A stretch of 17,032 nt of DNA, from assembly GCA_021817625.1 (NCBI GenBank), contig JAKASY010000004.1:1-17032 (forward strand), written 5' to 3'. Both the position numbers and the translations under genes were made by a program. The notes under the pieces are model-generated. The model did no database searches and was not told the DNA's origin. It saw only the letters and a list, made by a program, of their open reading frames with translations. Origin of the DNA: Bacillota bacterium (GTDB lineage Bacteria; Bacillota_E; JAJZYS01; JAILZS01). Position 1 is the stretch's first letter. Every line of letters starts with the position of its first letter. Of the stretch, positions 1-6,357 are shown one piece after another.

Positions 1-1
1 G

Positions 2-1468
2 GTGGAAGGACGGGCGAAGAACTTCTTCAGCATCTACTCGAAGATGCAGCGGGGCAAGGAGTTCGAGGAGATCTACGACCTGCTCGCCGTGCGCATCCTC
101 GTCCACACCGTGCGGGAGTGCTACGGGGCGCTTGGGGTTGTGCACAGCATGTGGCGCCCCCTGCCCGGGCGGGTGAAGGACTACATCGCCACGCCCAAGC
201 CCAACCTCTACCAGTCGCTTCACACCACGGTGCTCGGCCCGCACGGCCGGCCGTTCGAGATCCAGATCCGCACCTGGGAGATGCACCGCACGGCCGAGTA
301 CGGCATCGCCGCGCACTGGCTCTACAAGGAGAAGTCGCGCGCCGAGGCGATGGACGAGAAGCTCGCCTGGCTTCGCCAGGTGCTCGACTGGCAGCACGAC
401 ATGAAGGACGCGCGCGAGTTCATGGAGTCGCTGCGGGTCGACCTGTTCTCGGACCAGGTGTTCGTGTTCACGCCCAAGGGACGCGTGATCGACCTGCCCG
501 CCGGCTCCACCCCGATCGACTTCGCCTACCGCATCCACACCGACGTGGGCCATCACGCCGTCGGGGCGAAGGCCAACGGGAAGATCGTGCCCCTGAGCGG
601 CCGGCTGCAAAACGGCGACATCGTCGAGATCATGGTGAACCCCAAGAGCAGCGGGCCGAGCCCCGACTGGCTCGAGTTCGTCCGCACCTCGGGGGCGCGC
701 GGCAAGGTCCGCCAATTCCTTCGCAGCCAGAACCGCGCCGGCAAGCTGGAGGAGGGCAGGGCAGCCCTCGAGCGCGAGGCCCGGCGCCTCGGCCTGGACG
801 TGGAGAAGGTGCTCCAGCCGGACGCCCTCCTCGCCGCCGGGCGGCGCTACCGCTTCGAGAGCGTCGAGGAGCTGCTCCTGGCGATCGCCGCCGGCGGCAT
901 CTCGCCCGGCCAGGTGCTGCCCAAGCCCGAGCCCGCGCTCGCCCCCGATCCGGGGCGTGAGGCGCGCGCCCTGCGGGAGATCAGCCGCTCCGAGGGGATC
1001 CGCGTGGACGGCATCGACAACCCGCTCGTGCGCTTCGCGCGCTGCTGCCAGCCCGTGCCCGGCGACGACATCGTCGGCTACGTGACGCGCGGCCGTGGGG
1101 TCACGATCCACCGCCACGACTGCCAGAACGCGCAGGCGCTGCGCAGCGACCAGAACCGCATCCTGCCGGTGACCTGGGGGGCGGAGACGCCGCGCTTCCC
1201 CGTCGAGCTTGCGGTGTTCGGCACCGATCGGCCGGGCCTCCTCGCCAGCGTGGCCCAGGCGTGCAGCGACCTGCACCTCAACATCTACAGCGCGCAGGCG
1301 CACAGCGAGCCCGACGGGAGGGCGGTGCTCGAGCTCCTGGTCGAGGTCCGCCACCTGGGCGAGCTGTCCCGCCTCGAGGACCGGCTGGAACGCCTGCCCG
1401 ACGTCTACGCCGTGGTCCGCCAGTCCCGGCGCGAGAAGCGGAGGAGCGGCCAACGCGGGCGGTCGTGA
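2..1468 (+). CDS. relA: Bifunctional (p)ppGpp synthetase/hydrolase RelA/SpoT (Rel), 3' part
   Basis: This is the C-terminal part of a long RelA/SpoT protein; the N-terminal HD hydrolase region lies outside the window. The first visible codon (GTG at 2) is an internal valine, because the reading begins inside the conserved synthetase stretch that contains SIYSKM. Visible in order: the synthetase domain (about residues 1-110 of the fragment) with the basic RVKD loop motif, NLYQSLHTT and EIQIRT; a TGS domain (about 150-210, DQVFVFTPKG onward); a helical region; a zinc-finger-like region with the FARCCQPVPGD motif (about 345-380); and a C-terminal ACT domain (about 400-470). The RxKD form of the loop is the one found in bifunctional Rel/SpoT enzymes, not in monofunctional RelA, so both synthesis and hydrolysis of (p)ppGpp are expected. 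It is the first gene of the relA-dtd-aspS block, and its stop overlaps the dtd start region. Confidence 0.95.
   Translation: MEGRAKNFFSIYSKMQRGKEFEEIYDLLAVRILVHTVRECYGALGVVHSMWRPLPGRVKDYIATPKPNLYQSLHTTVLGPHGRPFEIQIRTWEMHRTAEYGIAAHWLYKEKSRAEAMDEKLAWLRQVLDWQHDMKDAREFMESLRVDLFSDQVFVFTPKGRVIDLPAGSTPIDFAYRIHTDVGHHAVGAKANGKIVPLSGRLQNGDIVEIMVNPKSSGPSPDWLEFVRTSGARGKVRQFLRSQNRAGKLEEGRAALEREARRLGLDVEKVLQPDALLAAGRRYRFESVEELLLAIAAGGISPGQVLPKPEPALAPDPGREARALREISRSEGIRVDGIDNPLVRFARCCQPVPGDDIVGYVTRGRGVTIHRHDCQNAQALRSDQNRILPVTWGAETPRFPVELAVFGTDRPGLLASVAQACSDLHLNIYSAQAHSEPDGRAVLELLVEVRHLGELSRLEDRLERLPDVYAVVRQSRREKRRSGQRGRS
1440..1446 (+). promoter_or_regulatory. Shine-Dalgarno for dtd that bears on its start
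   Basis: GGAGGAG lies inside the end of relA. The distance is 6 nt to ACG at 1453, 18 nt to GTG at 1465 and 21 nt to ATG at 1468. Only the ACG has normal spacing, and only the ACG start restores the family N-terminus. Confidence 0.55.
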
Positions 1469-1911
1469 TGCGCGTCGCGTCCGCGCAGGTGGCGGTGGAA
1501 GGACGCAGGGTCGGCGCCATCGGCCGAGGCCTGCTCGCGCTGGTCGGCGCCGAGCGCGGCGACGGGCCGCAGGACGTAGAGTTCATCGCCCGGCGCATCG
1601 CGGGCATGCGCGTATTCGAGCGGGAGTCGGCGCCGGAGGCGGGCGTCGTAGAGGCCGGGGGAGCGGTCCTGGTCGTGTCCCAGTTCACGCTCCTGGCCGA
1701 GATGCGTCGGGGGCGGCGCCCGGACTTCCTCCGCGCCGCAGGGCGCGACGAGGCACGTCCGGCCGTCGAGGCGGTGGTCGCCGCCCTGCGCGCCCAGGGC
1801 GTCAAGGTGGAGACCGGCGTGTTCGGCGCCTACATGCAGGTCGCGTCGGTGAACGACGGGCCGTTCACGATCCTCCTAGACTCGCGCGACGGCGAGCGGC
1901 CGCCGCCCTAA
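1468..1911 (+). CDS. dtd: D-aminoacyl-tRNA deacylase (Dtd)
   Basis: Dtd is a homodimeric cytoplasmic enzyme that hydrolyses D-amino acids mischarged onto tRNA. The hallmark motifs are present: SQFTL (around residue 75 of the 147-aa reading) and the C-terminal NDGPFT, the Gly-cisPro proofreading motif. The ATG used here overlaps the relA stop (TGATG), and GTG 1465 is an alternative. Both cut off part of the first beta strand: family members begin M-x-A-V/L-V/I-Q-R-V, and the in-frame codons from 1453 read T-R-A-V-V-M-R-V. The true start may therefore be ACG 1453, which a GGAGGAG 6 nt upstream supports. No ATG, GTG or TTG lies in frame nearby upstream. The relA-dtd pairing is common in Bacillota. 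Family assignment is firm; the start is uncertain by five codons. Confidence 0.93.
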   Translation: MRVASAQVAVEGRRVGAIGRGLLALVGAERGDGPQDVEFIARRIAGMRVFERESAPEAGVVEAGGAVLVVSQFTLLAEMRRGRRPDFLRAAGRDEARPAVEAVVAALRAQGVKVETGVFGAYMQVASVNDGPFTILLDSRDGERPPP

Positions 1912-1923
1912 GGGCGGCGGCCG
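1897..1923 (+). terminator. Perfect 12-bp inverted repeat enclosing the dtd stop codon
   Basis: The arms CGGCCGCCGCCC (1897-1908) and GGGCGGCGGCCG (1912-1923) flank TAA 1909-1911, the dtd stop. The hairpin sits 29 bp before the aspS start. No T-run follows, so it is not a classical intrinsic terminator; it may act as an attenuator, an mRNA stabiliser or a translational insulator. The repeat is seen directly; the function is inferred. Confidence 0.45.
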
Positions 1924-1952
1924 TACAAGCACAGCGGAAGGGGCATGCGCAG

Positions 1953-3739
1953 GTGGTCAGCACAGGCTTTCGACGCACTCACTGGGCGGGGGAGGTCGGC
2001 CTCGGCGACGTGGGCAGCGAGGTCCAGGTCGCTGGCTTCGTCCACCGCCGGCGCAACCACGGCGGTGTGCTCTTCCTGGATGTGCGCGACCGCTCGGGCA
2101 CGGTCCAGGTGGTGGCCCGCCCGGAGAGCGCGGAGCTGTTCACTCTGGCCGAGGGCCTGCGCCAGGAGACGGTGGTGCGGGTGACGGGAGAGGTGCGGGC
2201 GCGCGCGCCCGAGGCCGTGAACCCGAACATGGCCACCGGCGCCGTGGAGATCGCGCTCAGCCGGCTCGAGGTGCTCAGCCGCCCGGAGCACCTGCCCTTC
2301 CTTCCCACGGACAAGGGAGTCGACGAGGCCGTGCGCCTGCGCTACCGCTACATCGACCTGCGCCGGCCGGAGATGGTGCGAAACCTCATGCTCCGCCACC
2401 GCCTGGCCCGCGCCGTGCGCCGCTCGCTCGACGAGCATGGCTTCGTCGAGGTCGAGACGCCGACCATGACGCGCTCGACGCCCGAGGGGGCGCGGGACTA
2501 CCTGGTGCCCAGCCGCCAGTGGCCGGGACGCTTCTACGCCCTGCCCCAGAGCCCGCAGCTGTTCAAGCAGCTGCTCATGGTGGGCGGCCTCGAGCGCTAC
2601 TACCAGCTCGCGCGCTGCTACCGGGACGAGGACCTGCGCGCCGACCGCCAGCCGGAGTTCACGCAGATCGACATCGAGATGGCGTTCGTCGAGGCGAGCG
2701 ACGTGCAGGCGGTGGTCGAGGCCATGATGGCCGCCGTGTTCCGCGAGACGCTCGGCTGGGACCTCGCGCTGCCGCTCAGGCGCCTCACGTGGCGCGAGGC
2801 GCTGGACGCCTACGGGTCGGACAAGCCCGACCTGCGCTACGGCATCGCCGCCCGCGACCTGACGGACATGGCGCGCGCCACGGAGCTGCCGCTCCTGGTG
2901 CGGGCCGCAGCGGCCGGCGAGGTCGTGCGCGGGCTGGTGCTGCCCGAGGCGCAGGCACTCAGCCGCAAGGACCTCGACAACCTGTCCGCGGCCGCGCGCC
3001 AGGCGGGGGCGACCGCCATGGCCTGGATCCGCCTGGCGGACGGCGAGCTGCGCTCCTCGTTCGGGCAGGGCGCGCCCCCCGTCGCCCTGGAGGCGCTCTG
3101 CGGCGCCGCGGGCGCCAAAGACGGAAGCGTCGTCCTCATCGTCGCCGGGCCGCTCGCCAAGGCGCGGGCGGCGGTCGGCGCCTGGCGGCCCAGCGCCTCG
3201 GCCTGGTGCCCGAGGGGCCGACGCCGCCCGCGCTCGTCTGGGTGACCGACTTCCCGCTGTTCGAGGAGGACGGGGAGGGTGCCCTCGCGAGCGCCCACCA
3301 CCCGTTCACGGCGCCGGCCGACGCCGACCTCGAGGCCGTCCTCGCCGGGAGGGGCGACCCGCTCGCCCTCGGGTCCAAGGCCTATGACCTGGTGCTCAAC
3401 GGCTTCGAGCTGGGGTCCGGCTCGATCCGCATCCACCGCACCGACGTGCAGGAGGCGGTGTTTCAGCGGCTCGGCATCGCGCCCGCCGACGCGCGCGAGC
3501 GCTTCGGCTTCCTTCTCGACGGCCTTCGGGCGGGGGCGCCGCCCCATGGCGGCATCGCGATCGGCGTCGACCGCGTGGCCATGCTCTTGGCGGGGGCCGC
3601 GTCGCTGCGCGACGTCCTGGCCTTCCCCAAGAGCGCGAGCGGCGTCGACCCCCTGACCGATGCGCCGGCCGCCGTGGACGAAGCACAGCTGCGCGAGCTC
3701 GGCCTGCGGCTCAAGGCGGCCCCGGCCCCGGTCCGTTAG
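1953..3739 (+). CDS. aspS: Aspartyl-tRNA synthetase (AspRS), with an apparent frameshift near 3182
   Basis: AspRS is a class II aminoacyl-tRNA synthetase that charges tRNA with aspartate. Reading from GTG 1953 (AAGGGG at 1938-1943 as ribosome site) there is an anticodon-binding OB fold (about 20-105, [18 protein letters not shown]), motif 1 (about 165), [11 protein letters not shown], motif 2 ([18 protein letters not shown], about 220), the bacterial GAD insertion (about 290-410), then [22 protein letters not shown] and motif 3 ([16 protein letters not shown], about 533). The total is about 595 aa, normal for a bacterial AspRS. The frame breaks at 3180-3183: GTC GGC GCC reads on into TGG, but the conserved sequence continues as A-L-A-A-Q-R-L-G-L only if one C is restored (GCC CTG). 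Both halves are well conserved, so a sequencing or assembly error is more likely than decay. His36 in the R-N-H-G-G loop hints at a non-discriminating enzyme. Confidence 0.93.
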
Positions 3740-3773
3740 CGCAGGACGCAAGGCACGGCAGGGAGGCGGCGAT

Positions 3774-4937
3774 ATGGCGGGTGAGGGACGCGTGCGCGCG
3801 CGGGCCGAGGCCCTTGCGCCCAAGCTGGTCGAGTGGCGGCGCCACCTGCACCGCCACCCGGAGCTGGCGTTCGAGGAGGTCGAGAGCCAGCGCTACGTGA
3901 TGGCCGAGCTGCGGGGGATGGGGCTCGAGCCGCGCGCCGTGGCGCGGACCGGGGTGGCCGTGGACATCGGCGAGCCACCGTGCGTCATGGTGCGCGCCGA
4001 CATGGACGCGCTGCCGGTGGCGGAGCCGGGGGAGCTCGACTTCCACTCCGTGCGGCCGGGCGTGATGCACGCGTGCGGCCACGACGGGCACATGGCGGTC
4101 GCACTCGGCACGGCCATGCTCCTGAACGAGCGCAGGCGGCCGGGGCACGGCTACCGCGTGATCTTCCAGCCGTCCGAGGAGCGGCATCCCGGCGGGGCGC
4201 CGGCGATGATCGAGGGCGGCGTGCTCGACGGCGTGTCGCGCGTTATCGGCTGCCACATCCGGCCCGGCATGGCGGTCGGCCAGGTGGGCGCGGGCGAGGG
4301 GGCGCAGACCGCCAACTCCGACCGCTTCACGGTGACGATCGTCGGCCGCGGCGGCCATGGCTCGACGCCGCACCTGACCGTCGACCCGGTGCCGGCGGCG
4401 TGCGAGGCCGTGCTCGCCCTGCAGAGCGTGGTCAGCCGGCGCGTGGCCGCCGGGCAGGCGGCCGTCCTCACGGTCGCGATGCTTCAGGCCGGGACGGCGC
4501 CCAACGTGATCGCCGACACGGCATCCTTCCAGGGCACCGTGCGGACCTTCGAGCCGGACGTGCGCGACCTGGTGGAGCGCAGCCTGGCCGAGATCTGCCA
4601 GGGTGTCGCGGCGGCGCACGGGGCGCGGGCGGAGGTCTCCTACCGCCGCGGCTATCCCAGCGTGGTCAACGCCCCGGAGGACGTGCGCGCCCTGCGTGCC
4701 GTGTCGGACGCCATGCTTGGGCGCGATGCCTGGACGGTGGAGCCCCGCCGCATGGGCGGGGAGGACTTCGCTTTCTATCAGCGAGAGCGGCCGGGCGTGT
4801 TCTGGTCGCTCGGCGCGGCCTTGCCCGGCCACCCGCCGGCCGGCCACTCGAGCCGGTTCGCGTTCAACGAGGAGGCGCTGCCGATCGGCGTGGCGATCAT
4901 GACCGCGGGGGCCGAGGCGCTGGCCGCGCTCGCCTGA
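3774..4937 (+). CDS. M20-family metal-dependent amidohydrolase (IAA-amino acid hydrolase/hippurate hydrolase type)
   Basis: This 387-aa protein belongs to the M20D amidohydrolases, which release acyl groups from N-acyl amino acids or related amides with a two-metal centre. Probable metal ligands are visible: Cys101 and His103 in HACGHDGH, Glu135/Glu136 in QPSEERHPGG, His161 in GCHIRP and His358 in GHSSRF. The DMDALP motif (76-81) and the lid/dimerisation domain (about 180-295, with GRGGHGSTPH) are also present. Start ATG 3774 has GGGAGG 7 nt upstream. There is no signal peptide, so it should be cytoplasmic. The substrate cannot be read from sequence: hippurate, N-acetyl amino acids and N-acetyl-diaminopimelate-like compounds are all possible. 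It follows aspS by 34 bp and probably shares its transcript. Confidence 0.9.
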   Translation: MAGEGRVRARAEALAPKLVEWRRHLHRHPELAFEEVESQRYVMAELRGMGLEPRAVARTGVAVDIGEPPCVMVRADMDALPVAEPGELDFHSVRPGVMHACGHDGHMAVALGTAMLLNERRRPGHGYRVIFQPSEERHPGGAPAMIEGGVLDGVSRVIGCHIRPGMAVGQVGAGEGAQTANSDRFTVTIVGRGGHGSTPHLTVDPVPAACEAVLALQSVVSRRVAAGQAAVLTVAMLQAGTAPNVIADTASFQGTVRTFEPDVRDLVERSLAEICQGVAAAHGARAEVSYRRGYPSVVNAPEDVRALRAVSDAMLGRDAWTVEPRRMGGEDFAFYQRERPGVFWSLGAALPGHPPAGHSSRFAFNEEALPIGVAIMTAGAEALAALA

Positions 4938-4985
4938 TGCGTCGCTCCCGCCTTGCGTCCCGGCCGAGTGGCGAGTATGTCGCAT

Positions 4986-5001
4986 AGCGCGTTTCCGCGC
5001 T
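4986..5001 (+). terminator. Short hairpin after the amidohydrolase gene
   Basis: AGCGCG, loop TTTC, CGCGCT (6-bp stem), about 50 bp after the amidohydrolase stop. Only two T residues end it, so it is at best a weak terminator. Confidence 0.25.
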
Positions 5002-5029
5002 TGCCGTGGCAGCCGCGGGCGCACGCGAC

Positions 5030-5060
5030 AGGGGCGGCCGCCGGCGAGGGCGGCCGCCCT
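5030..5060. terminator. GC-rich hairpin between convergent genes
   Basis: An inverted repeat built on GGCGGCCGCC, with about 12 base pairs, one bulged G and a 6-nt loop. It lies between the amidohydrolase (+) and the small membrane protein (-, stop at 5073), where a two-way terminator is expected. Neither strand carries a T-tract. The 4938-5072 gap shows nothing else. Confidence 0.4.
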
Positions 5061-5072
5061 GCGGCGCTCCCC

Positions 5073-5405
5073 TCAGCGCACGGTCGTCGGCACCACGAGG
5101 TCCACGAGGCCGATCACGAACGACGCCACGAGGGCGCCGAGGATCGACACCTGCATGCCCGGGACGACGAACTGGGTAAGGTAGATGATCACGGCCGCCA
5201 CGGCGAAGCCCACGATGCCACGGTTGTACGGCGACACCCGCTTGCCGAAGAGTGACTCCACGACGTACGCGGCGGCGGCGATTACAATCGCGGCCAGGAG
5301 CGCCTCCCAGAACGTGATCCGGCTGAAGCCCGGGATCACGTATCCGACCAGCATGAGGACCACGGCCGAGACGACGAAGCGTACGACGGCGCCGAGAATG
5401 CCCAT
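5073..5405 (-). CDS. Small four-helix membrane protein, phage holin family (PF04020-like)
   Basis: This 110-aa protein is almost entirely membrane segments, at about residues 5-23, 32-50, 63-81 and 86-104. It has the spacing and motifs of the small membrane proteins annotated as phage holin family in Bacillota: VIPGF, FWEALLAAIVIA, a central FGKRVSPYNRGIVGF loop, YLTQFVVPGM and a terminal VDLVVPT. Start ATG (CAT at 5403-5405) is preceded by GGAGGTGG at 6 nt, which fixes it. The family name comes from weak similarity to holins; there are no lysis genes or phage genes nearby, and the true role is unknown. It is encoded opposite to its neighbours and converges on the amidohydrolase. No clear promoter was found upstream on the - strand. 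Confidence 0.85.
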   Translation of the reverse strand: MGILGAVVRFVVSAVVLMLVGYVIPGFSRITFWEALLAAIVIAAAAYVVESLFGKRVSPYNRGIVGFAVAAVIIYLTQFVVPGMQVSILGALVASFVIGLVDLVVPTTVR

Positions 5406-5486
5406 GAGAAGCCACCTCCGATCCGCTGTCCCGTAGTGTTCGGGCGCAGGCGGCCGGCTATGCGCCCCGGCCGGCCGGGCGGCGAC

Positions 5487-5515
5487 TTGCCGGGCCGTCG
5501 GCGACGGGCTAGCAT
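5487..5515 (+). promoter_or_regulatory. Sigma70/sigmaA-type promoter for the 5522-5699 RNA
   Basis: TTGCCG (5487-5492), an exact 17-bp spacer, then TAGCAT (5510-5515). Transcription would start about 5521-5524, where the 5' arm of the structured RNA begins. No protein gene follows on this strand before 6358, so the promoter fits an RNA gene. Confidence 0.6.
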
Positions 5516-5521
5516 GGGCTC

Positions 5522-5699
5522 GTCGATGGCTCTGCGGTGCTCGTGGTCTTAGCTGTTTTGACCTCAAGCGATAACCGAGGAAGCCTGGACGCGGTCGCGG
5601 AAGCGACGCCCCCACGGGGGAACGCAGAACGCGGTCGGAGGGCGTCCACCTGCGTTGGCAGGTTCAAAACCTCGGGATCACGGCATTGTGGAGCATCGA
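5522..5699 (+). ncRNA. ssrS: Candidate 6S RNA (SsrS/BsrA-like) with paired ends
   Basis: The stretch has no convincing reading frame but folds well. Its ends pair: 5529-5548 with 5676-5694 gives 19 base pairs (wobbles included) with one bulged C at 5542, and TCGAT 5523-5527 extends it with ATCGA 5695-5699 across a bulged G. A second helix pairs TTTTGACC (5556-5563) with GGTTCAAAA (5661-5669, one bulge). Then comes an asymmetric open region (5564-5586) and inner hairpins, such as GTCGC-GGAA-GCGAC (5594-5607). A long rod with closed ends and a central bubble is the architecture of 6S RNA, which binds the housekeeping RNA polymerase and down-regulates transcription. The length of about 178 nt fits. 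In Bacillus subtilis the bsrA 6S gene lies just downstream of aspS; here aspS is 1.8 kb upstream. A good promoter precedes it. The family call rests on fold and location, not on a sequence match. Confidence 0.55.
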
Positions 5700-5734
5700 G
5701 GAGAGCCGGCCACAAGGCCGGCTCTCCTCGATGC
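5693..5734. terminator. Perfect 19-bp hairpin between the RNA gene and ytxJ
   Basis: The left arm 5693-5711, loop ACAA (5712-5715) and right arm GGCCGGCTCTCCTCGATGC (5716-5734) match perfectly. It separates the + strand RNA from the - strand ytxJ (stop at 5779), so it can serve both as a terminator or 3' protecting stem. No T-tract follows on either strand. Its left arm shares 5693-5699 with the closing helix of the RNA, so the two structures compete. Confidence 0.6.
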
Positions 5735-5778
5735 GTGCATGTGTGCGTGGCCCGCGACCATGAGGCCGCCGTGCGCGG

Positions 5779-6201
5779 TCAGTTGCCCCCGGCAGCCGCT
5801 ACCTGCTCCTTGTGCTCCGCCCGGGCCTGCACGAGTGTCGTCGAGTGGCTCGGCGTGCCGTCCGGATCCGCCACGGCGCTTGTCAGGCTCTCCGCGGTAA
5901 TCGCCCAGTGCGACGCGTGCCACACGGCGCGGCCGTGTTCGAGCAGGATGGCCTGGGGGGACTGGTGGGTGACGCCGAGGTCGGCGGCGATCGCCTGGCT
6001 GAGCGGGCGGTGCTCGATGACCAGCACCTGGTATATCGGCAGGTGGTCCGGCGGCAGGCTCTCGGCCCACGAGACGAACCGCTCGCGTGCCGCGGCGCTG
6101 ATCGGGCAGGTGGACGAGTGCTTGAAGACCAGGGCGCGTCCCGGCTGGGAGCGGGCCCGGCGCCAGTCGTCGGCGCTGCGGAGCGGCTGGAGATCGGCCA
6201 T
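5779..6201 (-). CDS. ytxJ: YtxJ/BrxC-type monothiol bacilliredoxin
   Basis: This 140-aa cytoplasmic thioredoxin-fold protein has the YtxJ signature: KHSSTCPIS with the single active cysteine at residue 32, then VLVIEHRPLSQAIAADLGVTHQSPQAILL. Members remove bacillithiol from mixed disulfides on proteins after oxidative stress, mainly in organisms that use bacillithiol in place of glutathione. Start ATG (CAT at 6199-6201) has GGGGGGAT about 8 nt upstream. The core ends near residue 110, so about 30 residues of C-terminal tail are extra compared with usual members. It is divergent from the acetyltransferase at 6358, sharing a compact promoter region. No bacillithiol synthesis gene (bshA, bshB, bshC) is in the window. 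Confidence 0.88.
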   Translation of the reverse strand: MADLQPLRSADDWRRARSQPGRALVFKHSSTCPISAAARERFVSWAESLPPDHLPIYQVLVIEHRPLSQAIAADLGVTHQSPQAILLEHGRAVWHASHWAITAESLTSAVADPDGTPSHSTTLVQARAEHKEQVAAAGGN

Positions 6202-6256
6202 GGCGCATCCCCCCGTTGTGGTGAAGGCGGCAGTCTTGGGATGAAGACAACACTCC

Positions 6257-6270
6257 TGTCCACGTGGACA
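6257..6270. promoter_or_regulatory. Perfect 14-bp palindrome, probable operator
   Basis: TGTCCACGTGGACA overlaps the -35 element (TGGACA 6265-6270) of the promoter for the acetyltransferase. A dimeric repressor or activator is likely; I do not recognise the regulator. Confidence 0.45.
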
Positions 6271-6293
6271 AGCAGCGCTATGCGAAGTATAGC
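6265..6293 (+). promoter_or_regulatory. Promoter for the GNAT-folP-folC transcript, overlapped by a - strand -10
   Basis: TGGACA (6265-6270), a 17-bp spacer and TATAGC (6288-6293). On the opposite strand TATACT (6286-6291) makes a good -10 for ytxJ, though its -35 is weak. The inverted repeat GCGCTAT (6275-6281)/ATAGCGC (6289-6295) spans the -10 region. The + transcript would begin near 6300. Confidence 0.5.
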
Positions 6294-6357
6294 GCAACGC
6301 GCCAGCGTCGCCATCGGGGCGGCAGGGGCGTGCGCCCGTGGGCGCGAACCGCTCGCC

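Noticed and set aside
2..4. GTG as the start of relA
   Set aside because: It falls inside the conserved synthetase sequence; the gene is simply cut by the window edge.
1911..1952. T-box leader before aspS
   Set aside because: Only 41 nt separate dtd and aspS, too short for a specifier stem and antiterminator, and the T-box consensus sequence is absent.
3175..3190. Programmed -1 frameshift in aspS
   Set aside because: No slippery heptamer, and no biological reason in a synthetase; a lost base is simpler.
3711..5024. Long - strand frames opposite the M20 amidohydrolase
   Set aside because: They have His/Arg/Gly-rich composition, no domain and no ribosome site, while the + frame keeps all the metal ligands.
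5073..5405. Prophage remnant based on the holin-like protein
   Set aside because: No other phage gene, integrase or attachment repeat is near; this small membrane protein family is a common chromosomal gene.
5587..5610. Signal recognition particle RNA (GTCGC-GGAA-GCGAC hairpin)
   Set aside because: It has a GGAA loop, but the conserved internal-loop bases on the 3' side (AGCAG-like) are missing and the outer fold is different.
5650..5680. tRNA T-arm-like GGTTCAAAACC
   Set aside because: No acceptor, D or anticodon arms fit around it; the bases pair instead with TTTTGACC at 5556-5563 in the larger RNA fold.
5537..6244. + strand open frame of 235 aa across the RNA gene and the ytxJ antisense
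   Set aside because: It crosses the structured RNA, the 19-bp hairpin and the antisense of ytxJ, with no family motif or ribosome site.
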